Of a DNA stretch of 16,425 nt, positions 8,590 through 14,379 are shown in pieces. Position 1 is the first letter of the stretch, and the number at the start of each line of letters is the position of its first letter. The position numbers and the translations under genes are program-made. This DNA comes from Burkholderiales bacterium RIFCSPHIGHO2_12_FULL_61_11 (GTDB lineage Bacteria; Pseudomonadota; Gammaproteobacteria; Burkholderiales; Burkholderiaceae_C). The notes under the pieces are model-generated. The model saw only the letters and a list, made by a program, of their open reading frames with translations, was not told where the DNA came from and did not search any database. The stretch covers positions 1-16,425 of the forward strand of contig MERZ01000173.1 in the NCBI GenBank assembly GCA_001770785.1, read 5' to 3'.

Positions 8590-9501
8590 TCAATTGAGCT
8601 TCATTCCCGCCACCAACTGGGTCACATTGTGGCGCATCATTTTCAAATAGCTTGAGCCTGGTTCGATGGGGCCGGAGAGCGCGTCCACATACAGCTTGGG
8701 GCCCAGGGTGACGCCGGTGTCGCGCGCGATTTGTTCCAGCAGCTTGGGGTCGCTCATGTTTTCCACAAACACGGCTTTGATTTTTTCGCGCTTGATCTGG
8801 CGGATCAGTTGCGCCACTTCCTTGGCGCTAGGCTCAGTCTGGGGATTGATGCCCTGGGGCGCCAAAAACCTGATCTGGTAACGCGCCGCAAAATAGCCAA
8901 ACGCATCGTGCGAGGTGATCACCCGGCGATTGGCTGCCGCAATGGCTGCCAACTGGTCTTGCACATATTGATCCAGCTTCATGAGTTCTGTCACATACGC
9001 ATCGCTATTTTTTTTATAGCTGCTTGCGCCTGCTGGGTCTGCACTAGAGAGTGATTTGGCTATGTTTTTAACATAAATCACCACGTTGGTTGGGTCTTGC
9101 CAGCCATGGGGGTCGGTCTCTGCACCGTTGTGGCCCGGCTCTCTCGGCATGCTGCGGATCTTGATGCCTTGGGAGGCAATGAGCAGCTGACCTTTGTAGT
9201 TGGCTGACCTGGCCAGTTTTTGTGCCCACGGTTCGAAATTGAGGCCGTTGATGACAAAAAGTTTGGCGCCCAAAATGGCTTTGGCATCGGTGGGTCTGGG
9301 CTCAAAGGCGTGGGCATCTTCGTCGGGGCCGACCAGGGTGGTGACGCTGACCCTGTCACCTCCAACAACTTTGACCAAGTCGCCCAGAATGCTGAAGGAA
9401 GCCACCACCGGCATCGGTTCGGTGGCTGTTGTCAGAGCGGGAAGCAGGCCGCTGGCTGCCAGCGCAGACAATGCAAAGATTTTGAGGGCAGTGCGTTTCA
9501 T
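8590..9501 (-). CDS. znuA: Zinc ABC transporter periplasmic binding protein ZnuA-like
   Basis: Cluster A-I metal-binding protein (TroA/ZnuA fold) delivering zinc to ZnuBC. The 303-aa precursor has a signal peptide (about 1-27, [20 protein letters not shown]). The four expected ligands are H64 (DEDAHAFEP), H132 (DPHGWQDP), H198 ([10 protein letters not shown]) and D273 (YVDALSGP). Three His plus Asp is the zinc-type set; manganese-type PsaA/MntC have Glu at the third place. The flexible His-rich loop usual before the second ligand is nearly absent: only H124 lies in residues 118-131. Residues about 149-166 are encoded by DNA matching the local repeat family. It is the last gene of the His-rich protein-znuC-znuB-znuA run, 74 bp after znuB. 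Manganese specificity is less likely but not excluded. Confidence 0.88.
   Translation of the reverse strand: MKRTALKIFALSALAASGLLPALTTATEPMPVVASFSILGDLVKVVGGDRVSVTTLVGPDEDAHAFEPRPTDAKAILGAKLFVINGLNFEPWAQKLARSANYKGQLLIASQGIKIRSMPREPGHNGAETDPHGWQDPTNVVIYVKNIAKSLSSADPAGASSYKKNSDAYVTELMKLDQYVQDQLAAIAAANRRVITSHDAFGYFAARYQIRFLAPQGINPQTEPSAKEVAQLIRQIKREKIKAVFVENMSDPKLLEQIARDTGVTLGPKLYVDALSGPIEPGSSYLKMMRHNVTQLVAGMKLN
9004..9055 (+). repeat. Comamonadaceae-type repeat, copy B, inside znuA
   Basis: The plus strand reads GCTATTTTTTTTATAGCTGC, then TTGCGC, an 11-base spacer and GCACTAGAG, matching copies A, C and D in the first half and the general family form in the second. It lies wholly inside the znuA frame (codons about 149-166), read antisense, and encodes the segment [14 protein letters not shown]. 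The same DNA pattern in copy A would encode GASSYKINS. Confidence 0.5.
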
Positions 9502-9575
9502 GGTTTTTCTTTGAGTTGAAAAAATCGGGCTACCAAGCTGCTCGGCTCGTCAGGTGAGGGCAGGCAGGGCTTGCT

Positions 9576-10463
9576 TCAGCCCACCCGGTGCGGGCGCTTG
9601 AGCACCTGGGGCAACCAGCCGCTTGGTGAGATCAGCAGCGATACCGCGTACAACACCCCGGCGCAGCCAATGATGGTCGGACCGCTGGGGGTGTCCAAGT
9701 GGTACGACAACAGCAAGCCCGCCGTGCCAGCCATGGCGGCCTGCAGGCTGGCGTTGACCAGTTGCGCGCTCAGGTTGTCATGCCAGAGCCGTGCCGACAC
9801 GGCGGGCAGCATCATCAAGCCCACCGCCATCAGCGTGCCCAGCGTCTGAAAGCCCGCCACCAGATTGACCACCACCAGCATCAGGAAAATTTGTTGCCAG
9901 ATCCAGCCGCGCCGCAGCCAGCTGCGTCCCGCAGTGGCCGCCAGAAATACGGGATCAAAAGCTTCCAGCACCAGTCCGCGGTACAGTGCCGCCAGCGCGA
10001 TGACGCTGACGCTGGCCACACCCGCGACCAGCAGCAGGCCTTTTGCATCCACGCCCAAGGCGCTGCCAAACAGGATGTGCAGCAGGTCAAGCTGGCTGCC
10101 TTGGCGCGAGATCAGCATTACACCCACGGCCAGTGCCACGAGGTACATCGCGGCCAGGCTGGCGTCTTCTTTCAGAGGGGTGGCGCGGCTGACCACGCCC
10201 GCCACAGCCGCCACAACCAGGCCCGCCACTACGCCACCCAAGGCCATGGCCGGCAGCGACAAACCAAACAGCATGAATGCCACCGCCACCCCGGGCAGCA
10301 CCGCGTGGCTCAGGGCATCACCCAGCAAACTCATGCGCCGCAGCGTCAGAAATACGCCCATCGGCGCGGCGCTCACCGCAAGCGCCAGCGTGGCCACCAA
10401 TGCGCGGCGCATGAAGGCAAATTCGGTGAACGGGCCAACGATCACATCCCACAAATCCATCAT
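9576..10463 (-). CDS. znuB: Zinc ABC transporter permease ZnuB
   Basis: Integral membrane subunit of the zinc importer (ABC-3 family). The 295-aa protein is strongly hydrophobic with about eight predicted membrane segments. It contains the family motifs MSLLGDALSHAVLPGVAVAF near residues 44-63 and LVAGFQTLGTLMAVGLMMLP near 200, followed by AVSARLWHDNL. The ATG at 10463 overlaps the znuC stop in an ATGA arrangement and has GAGG seven bases upstream, inside the znuC end, which points to translational coupling. The gene precedes znuA. Related permeases for manganese share the fold; zinc is inferred from the adjacent zur and the ligand set of ZnuA. Confidence 0.92.
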   Translation of the reverse strand: MMDLWDVIVGPFTEFAFMRRALVATLALAVSAAPMGVFLTLRRMSLLGDALSHAVLPGVAVAFMLFGLSLPAMALGGVVAGLVVAAVAGVVSRATPLKEDASLAAMYLVALAVGVMLISRQGSQLDLLHILFGSALGVDAKGLLLVAGVASVSVIALAALYRGLVLEAFDPVFLAATAGRSWLRRGWIWQQIFLMLVVVNLVAGFQTLGTLMAVGLMMLPAVSARLWHDNLSAQLVNASLQAAMAGTAGLLLSYHLDTPSGPTIIGCAGVLYAVSLLISPSGWLPQVLKRPHRVG

Positions 10464-11227
10464 GCGCTGACCTCGTTGGTGTGGTCTTTGTCAGTCTGGC
10501 CTTCATCGGTGCGACAAATCTCGGCGTTGTCGTCCCAGGCCTCGGCCAAGGCGCGGGCGCGCTGCAAGTTGGACACGGTCAGCACCTGTGCGGTCTCGCC
10601 CCAGTCCACCAGTTCACGCGCCAGCATCACAGTTTGGCCAAAGTGTTCCTTCACTTGTTCGTCATCATGCAGCACGGCAATCACGGTGCGGCCCTGTGCC
10701 TGCCATTGCTTGATCAGCGCCAGCAGCGCGGCAGTGGTGCGTGAGTCCATGGCGTTGAAGGGTTCGTCCAGCAAGATCAGGTCAGCATCTTGCATCAAGA
10801 GACGGGCAAATAACACGCGCTGAAATTGCCCGCTGGACAGTGAGCCGACCGCGCGATGCTCAAAACCTGCCAGCCCCACGGTGTGAATGGCGGCCTCAGC
10901 CCGCGCCAGCATCTTGGCACTCACGCCCCCCAACGCACCCACTGCGCTCCAGCAGCCCAGCAGCACGCAGTCGCTTACCTGCATCGGAAAGCTGCGGTCA
11001 ATCTCGGTCATTTGCGGCAGGTAGGCGATGCGCTCGTGCGGCGTATTCACCTGCACGCGCCCACTCGAAGGTTTGAGCAGCCCCACGATGCTTTTGAGCA
11101 AGGTGCTTTTGCCCGAGCCGTTGGGGCCGATCACGGCGGTAAGCGAGCCCGTCGCGAATTGGCCACTGATATGGTGCAGGGCCGGGTGCTGGCGGTAGCT
11201 CACCGTCAAGTTGTCAACGGTTACCAA
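10460..11227 (-). CDS. znuC: Zinc ABC transporter ATP-binding protein ZnuC (TTG start)
   Basis: ATPase of the zinc importer, bound to the cytoplasmic face of ZnuB. The 255-aa product has Walker A GPNGSGKST (34-42), a Q-loop at about 72, the ABC signature LSSGQFQRV (130-138), Walker B LILLDEPF (150-157) and an H-loop in VLHDD. There is no ATG near the N-terminus. The start is read as TTG at 11227 because a strong GAGGGAG (11235-11241) lies seven bases upstream and translation from there gives the normal VDNLTVSYR beginning. This start overlaps the last seven bases of the upstream His-rich gene, and the stop overlaps znuB, so the three appear translationally coupled. The C-terminal tail after about 235 is acidic and polar. 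Confidence 0.92.
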   Translation of the reverse strand: MVTVDNLTVSYRQHPALHHISGQFATGSLTAVIGPNGSGKSTLLKSIVGLLKPSSGRVQVNTPHERIAYLPQMTEIDRSFPMQVSDCVLLGCWSAVGALGGVSAKMLARAEAAIHTVGLAGFEHRAVGSLSSGQFQRVLFARLLMQDADLILLDEPFNAMDSRTTAALLALIKQWQAQGRTVIAVLHDDEQVKEHFGQTVMLARELVDWGETAQVLTVSNLQRARALAEAWDDNAEICRTDEGQTDKDHTNEVSA

Positions 11228-11412
11228 AGAGCCGCTCCCTCATTGGCCCAGGTCACAGCGAGCCACAGTACCAGCACCACCGGCAACACGGCCAGCACGC
11301 GCAACCAGGCCGGCCAGGCCAGCACACTCAAGCCTTGGGTGGGTACGGCCTGCTGATGCACATGATTCTGATGTACGCTGCCATGGTCATGCGGGTAAGA
11401 GGGTTGTGACAT
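11221..11412 (-). CDS. Small His-rich single-span membrane protein of the znu operon, function unknown
   Basis: A 63-aa protein I do not recognise as a named family. The N-terminal tail (about 1-27) carries five histidines, H8, H10, H14, H17 and H19, in HDHGSVHQNHVH, a plausible metal-binding stretch. Residues about 29-56 form one hydrophobic segment rich in Leu, Val and Trp. A short tail NEGAALW ends the protein. It is the first gene after the putative Zur operator, and its end overlaps the znuC TTG start by seven bases with the znuC ribosome binding site inside it, so its translation probably opens znuC. The start at 11412 has no strong ribosome binding site. A role in zinc handling is inferred only from histidine content and location. 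Confidence 0.65.
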   Translation of the reverse strand: MSQPSYPHDHGSVHQNHVHQQAVPTQGLSVLAWPAWLRVLAVLPVVLVLWLAVTWANEGAALW

Positions 11413-11446
11413 GTGACTGGACTCTGGAATTTGTTGATTTGCAGCG

Positions 11447-11495
11447 ATAATGCAACTGAGTTGCGTTATAGTTTATCGCAACTCAATTGCATTAA
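11447..11495. promoter_or_regulatory. Double palindrome, putative Zur operator between the znu genes and zur
   Basis: Two Fur-type 23-bp palindromes lie side by side: 11447-11469, centred on 11458 with 10 of 11 base pairs symmetric (core GCAACTGAGTTGC), and 11473-11495, centred on 11484 with 8 of 11 (core GCAACTCAATTGC). The centres are 26 bp apart. The pair also forms one larger inverted repeat: 11449-11465 matches the reverse complement of 11477-11493 at 16 of 17 positions. It sits between divergent genes for zinc uptake and a Fur-family regulator, so binding of zinc-loaded Zur would repress both directions. The exact promoters could not be fixed by eye. Confidence 0.75.
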
Positions 11496-11535
11496 TGTCC
11501 TTATGCCGAAATAATTTCATTTGACCCGTTGTGAC

Positions 11536-12051
11536 ATGTCTACCCCAACTTCGCCGCGTCCTGTTGACCCGATTGATGCCCTGTTGTCAGCCCACGGCCT
11601 GCGCCGCACGGGCGCATCAAGGCGCGTGCTGGGTTGGTTGCTGGCGCACCCGGACACCAGCTACACCCCCTCCCAGTTGCAGGCTGCATTGCAAACCAGC
11701 AGCGTTGCCGATGGGCAGGGTGAAAGCGCTGCCAGCCTTGACCGTGTCACGCTCTACCGCCTGATTGACCGCCTGACGCAAGTGGGCCTGCTGCTGTGCC
11801 GCGTCGATGCCAACCGGGTGCGCAGTTACCAGGCCATGCCCGCCAGCGTACACGCCTTGCCGCACTTTGAATGCCAGAGCTGCCACCGCGACCAGCCGCT
11901 GCAAGGCAACGCGCTGGATCTTGAAGTGGCCGCGCAAAGTGCCCTGCAAGCCCTGAAAGCTTTGGGTTACCAAGGCCTGATCCTGGATTTAGCGGTGCGC
12001 GGTGTGTGTGTCGACTGCGCCACGGCAGCCCAGGCCGCACCTCCCCCCTGA
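11536..12051 (+). CDS. zur: Fur-family zinc uptake regulator Zur
   Basis: Zinc-sensing transcriptional repressor of the Fur superfamily. The 171-aa protein has the winged-helix N-terminal domain (recognition-helix region SLDRVTLYRLIDRLTQVGLL, about 67-86) and a C-terminal dimerisation domain with HALPHFECQSCHRD. The structural zinc pairs are C113/C116 and C158/C161 (GVCVDCA), and H106, H110 and H117 are candidate sensory ligands. A 10-12-residue insert around SVADGQGES separates the helix-turn-helix helices. The ATG at 11536 is chosen; a TTG five codons upstream (11521) is possible, and neither has a clear ribosome binding site. It is divergent from the znu genes across a double palindrome, supporting Zur over Fur or PerR and suggesting autoregulation. 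Confidence 0.88.
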   Translation: MSTPTSPRPVDPIDALLSAHGLRRTGASRRVLGWLLAHPDTSYTPSQLQAALQTSSVADGQGESAASLDRVTLYRLIDRLTQVGLLLCRVDANRVRSYQAMPASVHALPHFECQSCHRDQPLQGNALDLEVAAQSALQALKALGYQGLILDLAVRGVCVDCATAAQAAPPP

Positions 12052-12109
12052 AGCCGCATCCGCGATCCGCTTCGCGGTACCGCGGTATGAATCTTGCACG
12101 AATTGAGTC

Positions 12110-12742
12110 ATGACACCGCCCCATTCCCTGCGCCTGGTCGTGGTTGCGCCGGATTTAGCCAGCTCCGACGCACCCGACGAAACGGAGCTGGCGCTGATTG
12201 AACGCTCCCGCCAGTTGCGCATTGGCTTGCTGGCGGACGGCTTCAATCTGGTTGCCACGCTGCCCGCCGACACCTTTTTGCGCGAGCGGCTGGCGCAGTT
12301 GCAGCCCGACATGATCATTGTCGATGCCGAAAGCGACGCGCGCGACGCGCTGGACCACGTGGTCATGGCAACGCGCGACGAGCGGCGGCCCATCGTGCTG
12401 TTCACCAACGACGAAGACACCGGCCACGTCAAGGACGCCGTGGCGGCGGGTGTCTGCGCCTATATCGTGGCCGGACTGGCGCCGGAGCGCATCCGGCCGA
12501 TTCTGGAGGTGGCGATGGCCCGCTTCGAGCATGAACAGGGGCTGCGCCGGGAGCTGGCCGACGCCAAAACGGAGTTGCAGGAGCGCAAGGTCATTGACCG
12601 CGCCAAGGGCTTGCTGATGCAGCGCCAGGGCCTTAGCGAACAAGCGGCCTACAAAAGACTGCGCAAGGCCGCCATGGACAGGGGCCTGCGCTTGGGCGAG
12701 GTGGCGCAGCGCATGCTGGATGCCAGCGAGCTGCTGGGCTGA
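12110..12742 (+). CDS. nasT: NasT-type response regulator with ANTAR RNA-binding domain
   Basis: Predicted transcription antiterminator of nitrate assimilation. The 210-aa protein has a receiver-like domain (about 7-125) with the acceptor-position D72 in MIIVDAES, a helical linker, and a C-terminal ANTAR domain (about 150-207: RRELADAKTELQERKVIDRA, KGLLMQRQGLSEQAAYKRLR). The stretch PDLASSDAPDETELALIERS makes the first receiver loop longer than usual. The receiver lacks the usual conserved Lys near AYIVAGL, as is common in NasT, where control is by protein binding and not phosphorylation. It lies directly upstream of a leader RNA with two A1/G4 hexaloop hairpins and a terminator, its expected target. 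Its partner NasS is not in the window. The ribosome binding site is weak. Confidence 0.92.
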   Translation: MTPPHSLRLVVVAPDLASSDAPDETELALIERSRQLRIGLLADGFNLVATLPADTFLRERLAQLQPDMIIVDAESDARDALDHVVMATRDERRPIVLFTNDEDTGHVKDAVAAGVCAYIVAGLAPERIRPILEVAMARFEHEQGLRRELADAKTELQERKVIDRAKGLLMQRQGLSEQAAYKRLRKAAMDRGLRLGEVAQRMLDASELLG

Positions 12743-12759
12743 ACCCGATGCCAAAATGA

Positions 12760-12781
12760 TGCACTGCACAAGTGCAGTGCA
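12760..12781. promoter_or_regulatory. Palindromic NtrC-type enhancer upstream of nrtA
   Basis: A perfect 10-bp inverted repeat (TGCACTGCAC and GTGCAGTGCA) is separated by AA. It contains two overlapping 17-bp TGCAC-N7-GTGCA sites (12760-12776 and 12765-12781), the arrangement of NtrC-binding sites. It lies about 125 bp upstream of the sigma-54 promoter, a normal enhancer distance. It could instead be a nasT terminator stem, but no T-run follows. Confidence 0.6.
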
Positions 12782-12800
12782 GACCCGTAAGAATTTTCAA

Positions 12801-12857
12801 ATACTATCAATTACGTAGCTGCGCAAGTCCGTGCGGACAGGGTCAGATGCCTATTTA
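12801..12857 (+). repeat. Comamonadaceae-type repeat, copy C
   Basis: The sequence begins ATACTATCAATTACGTAGCT, continues GCGCAAG and ends GATGCCTATTTAG, the family pattern of CTAT, A/T-rich spacer, GTAGCTGC and a closing CCTATTT. It lies between the putative NtrC enhancer and the sigma-54 promoter, the DNA that would have to loop. Confidence 0.55.
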
Positions 12858-12894
12858 GTTGATGTTTTTGGTTGCCTCCCGATAAAAAACTGAT

Positions 12895-12910
12895 TGGCAC
12901 AGCTCTTGCT
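12895..12910 (+). promoter_or_regulatory. Sigma-54 promoter of the nrt operon
   Basis: TGGCAC (12895-12900), five bases, then TTGCT (12906-12910) is a consensus -24/-12 element with invariant GG and GC correctly spaced. The start site would fall near 12920, just before the first leader hairpin. Sigma-54 control with an NtrC enhancer fits nitrogen-limited expression. Confidence 0.8.
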
Positions 12911-12925
12911 CTGATTCAGGCGCAC

Positions 12926-12980
12926 GGTCAACCACTTCAACGGCGAAGCAGGTTGACCACCCGAGAACAAAGGCGTTCGC
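12926..12980 (+). promoter_or_regulatory. ANTAR (NasT) antiterminator RNA, two hexaloop hairpins
   Basis: Hairpin P1 (12926-12958) pairs GGTCAACC with GGTTGACC, then CTTC with GAAG around the hexaloop AACGGC (12939-12944). After four bases, hairpin P2 (12963-12980) pairs GAAC with GTTC around AAAGGC (12969-12974). Both loops have A at position 1 and G at position 4, the known signature of ANTAR-binding RNA. P2 shares 12969-12980 with the 5' arm of the following terminator, so the two structures exclude each other. It is located just after the sigma-54 start and downstream of nasT. Confidence 0.82.
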
Positions 12981-13031
12981 ACCCTGCCCTCACAGCTCCC
13001 TGTGGTGGCCCGGGTCGAGCGCCTTTTTTTT
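12969..13031 (+). terminator. Intrinsic terminator in the nrtA leader
   Basis: AAAGGCGTTCGCACCC (12969-12984) pairs with GGGTCGAGCGCCTTT (13012-13026) through 15 base pairs with one bulged C and one G-U pair. An inner CACAG/CTGTG hairpin lies at 12991-13004, and eight Ts end at 13031. It lies 80 bp before the nrtA start, so it ends transcription early unless the overlapping P2 hairpin is stabilised. Confidence 0.88.
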
Positions 13032-13047
13032 AATTCTGAAACCTTGT

Positions 13048-13088
13048 GGGACAGACCGCAGCCACACGTAGTGGGCCAGCCCTGTCCC
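13048..13088 (+). other. Stem-loop in the nrtA leader just before the ribosome binding site
   Basis: GGGACAG (13048-13054) is the exact reverse complement of CTGTCCC (13082-13088), with an inner CCAC-ACGTA-GTGG hairpin at 13062-13074. It ends about ten bases before the nrtA ribosome binding site (AGGGA, 13099-13103). There is no T-run, so it is not a terminator. A role in mRNA stability or translation is possible but unproven. Confidence 0.35.
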
Positions 13089-13111
13089 CCAACACTTTAG
13101 GGAAACTTGCC

Positions 13112-14368
13112 ATGACTGATCTGCTGAAATCCTCACTGAACCGCCGCACTTTGCTGCAAGCCGCCGCCGTCGGTGCCGTGGGCATCAGCCCGGCGCTGCG
13201 CGCTGCCGTCTATGCCCAGGGTTCAGACGCCCCTGAAAAGAAGGAAGTCAGGATTGGCTTCATCCCCCTGACCGACTGCGCCTCGGTGGTGATGGCCTCG
13301 GTGCTGGGCATCGACAAGAAATACGGCGTCAAGATCATCCCGAGCAAGGAAGCCAGTTGGGCCGGCGTGCGCGACAAGCTGGTCAATGGCGAGCTGGACT
13401 TTGCCCATGTTCTGTATGGCCTGATCTACGGCGTGCACATGGGAACGGCCGGCCCGAAGAAGGATATGGCCATCACCATGACCCTCAACAACAACGGGCA
13501 GGGCCTGACGCTTTCGAAAAAGCTTGCCGACAAGGGCGCAGTTAACCTTGAAGGGCTGGTGGCCCTGATGAAGAAGGAAGCGCGCGAGTACACCTTCGCC
13601 CAGACTTTTCCGACCGGCACCCACGCCATGTGGCTGTACTACTGGCTGGCCAGTGGCGGCGTGAACCCGTTCACGGAGGTCAGGAGCATCGTGGTGCCGC
13701 CGCCGCAGATGGTGGCCAACATGCGCGTCGGCAACATGGACGGTTTTAGCGTCGGCGAGCCCTGGAACCATCGCGCCATCATGGACGGCATCGGCATCTC
13801 GGCGGCTACGTCGCAGGATGTCTGGAAGGACCACCCCGAGAAGGTGCTGGGCACCACGGCCGATTTCGTCACCAAGAACCCCAACACCGCGCGCGCCGTG
13901 ACCGCCGCCGTGCTCGAAGCGGGCCGGTGGATAGACGCCAGCCTGCAAAACAAGATGAAGATGGCCGAAACCATCGCCGGCAAGAGCTACGTGAACACCA
14001 GCGTGGACGCGATCAACCAGCGCATTCTGGGCCGCTATCAAAACGGCCTGGGCAAGACCTGGGACGACCCGAACCACATGAAGTTCTACAACGACGGCGC
14101 CGTCAACTTTCCCTACCTCTCCGATGGCATGTGGTTCCTGACGCAGCACAAGCGCTGGGGCCTGATCAAGGCGCACCCCGACTATCTCGGCATCGCCAAA
14201 CAGATCAACCGGATCGATGTGTACAAGCAGGCGGCCAGCGCAAGCAAGACACCGGTCCCGAAGGACGTGATGCGGACCAGCAAGATGATCGACGGCGTGG
14301 TCTGGGACGGCAAGGATCCGAAGAAATACGCCGATTCTTTCAAAGTCCGTGCTGATAAAGCTGCATGA
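13112..14368 (+). CDS. nrtA: Nitrate ABC transporter periplasmic binding protein NrtA-like (Tat-exported)
   Basis: Solute-binding protein of the NrtA/CmpA family (NMT1-like fold), expected to capture nitrate or nitrite for NrtBCD. The 418-aa precursor begins with a twin-arginine signal, NRRTLLQAAAVGAVGIS (RR at 11-12), ending near AVYAQG. The mature part starts EVRIGFIPLTDCASVVMASV, followed by family segments GELDFAHVLYGLIYGVHMGT, MTLNNNGQGLTLS and VGEPWNHRAI. The ATG at 13112 follows AGGGA by about eight bases; a longer in-frame extension overlaps leader structure and is not plausible. It is the first gene behind the ANTAR leader and is followed after 11 bp by nrtB. The Tat signal argues against it being cytoplasmic NasS, which is a related protein. 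Confidence 0.92.
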   Translation: MTDLLKSSLNRRTLLQAAAVGAVGISPALRAAVYAQGSDAPEKKEVRIGFIPLTDCASVVMASVLGIDKKYGVKIIPSKEASWAGVRDKLVNGELDFAHVLYGLIYGVHMGTAGPKKDMAITMTLNNNGQGLTLSKKLADKGAVNLEGLVALMKKEAREYTFAQTFPTGTHAMWLYYWLASGGVNPFTEVRSIVVPPPQMVANMRVGNMDGFSVGEPWNHRAIMDGIGISAATSQDVWKDHPEKVLGTTADFVTKNPNTARAVTAAVLEAGRWIDASLQNKMKMAETIAGKSYVNTSVDAINQRILGRYQNGLGKTWDDPNHMKFYNDGAVNFPYLSDGMWFLTQHKRWGLIKAHPDYLGIAKQINRIDVYKQAASASKTPVPKDVMRTSKMIDGVVWDGKDPKKYADSFKVRADKAA

Positions 14369-14379
14369 AGGAGAACACC

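Noticed and set aside
8408..8593. 62-residue N-terminal extension of TsaD
   Set aside because: It covers the transposase relic in antisense and precedes the canonical [17 protein letters not shown] start.
9699..10823. 374-aa plus-strand open frame across znuB and the end of znuC
   Set aside because: It spans two well-supported genes antisense and is Gln/His/Arg-rich low-complexity sequence, a shadow.
12060..12085. GC-rich nested palindrome between zur and nasT (CCGCG ... CGCGG)
   Set aside because: It could be a weak zur terminator, but there is no T-tract and no neighbouring signal, so I do not call a feature.
12760..12781. Perfect palindrome as a nasT terminator
   Set aside because: No T-run follows, while the TGCAC-N7-GTGCA spacing and the distance to the sigma-54 promoter fit an NtrC enhancer better.
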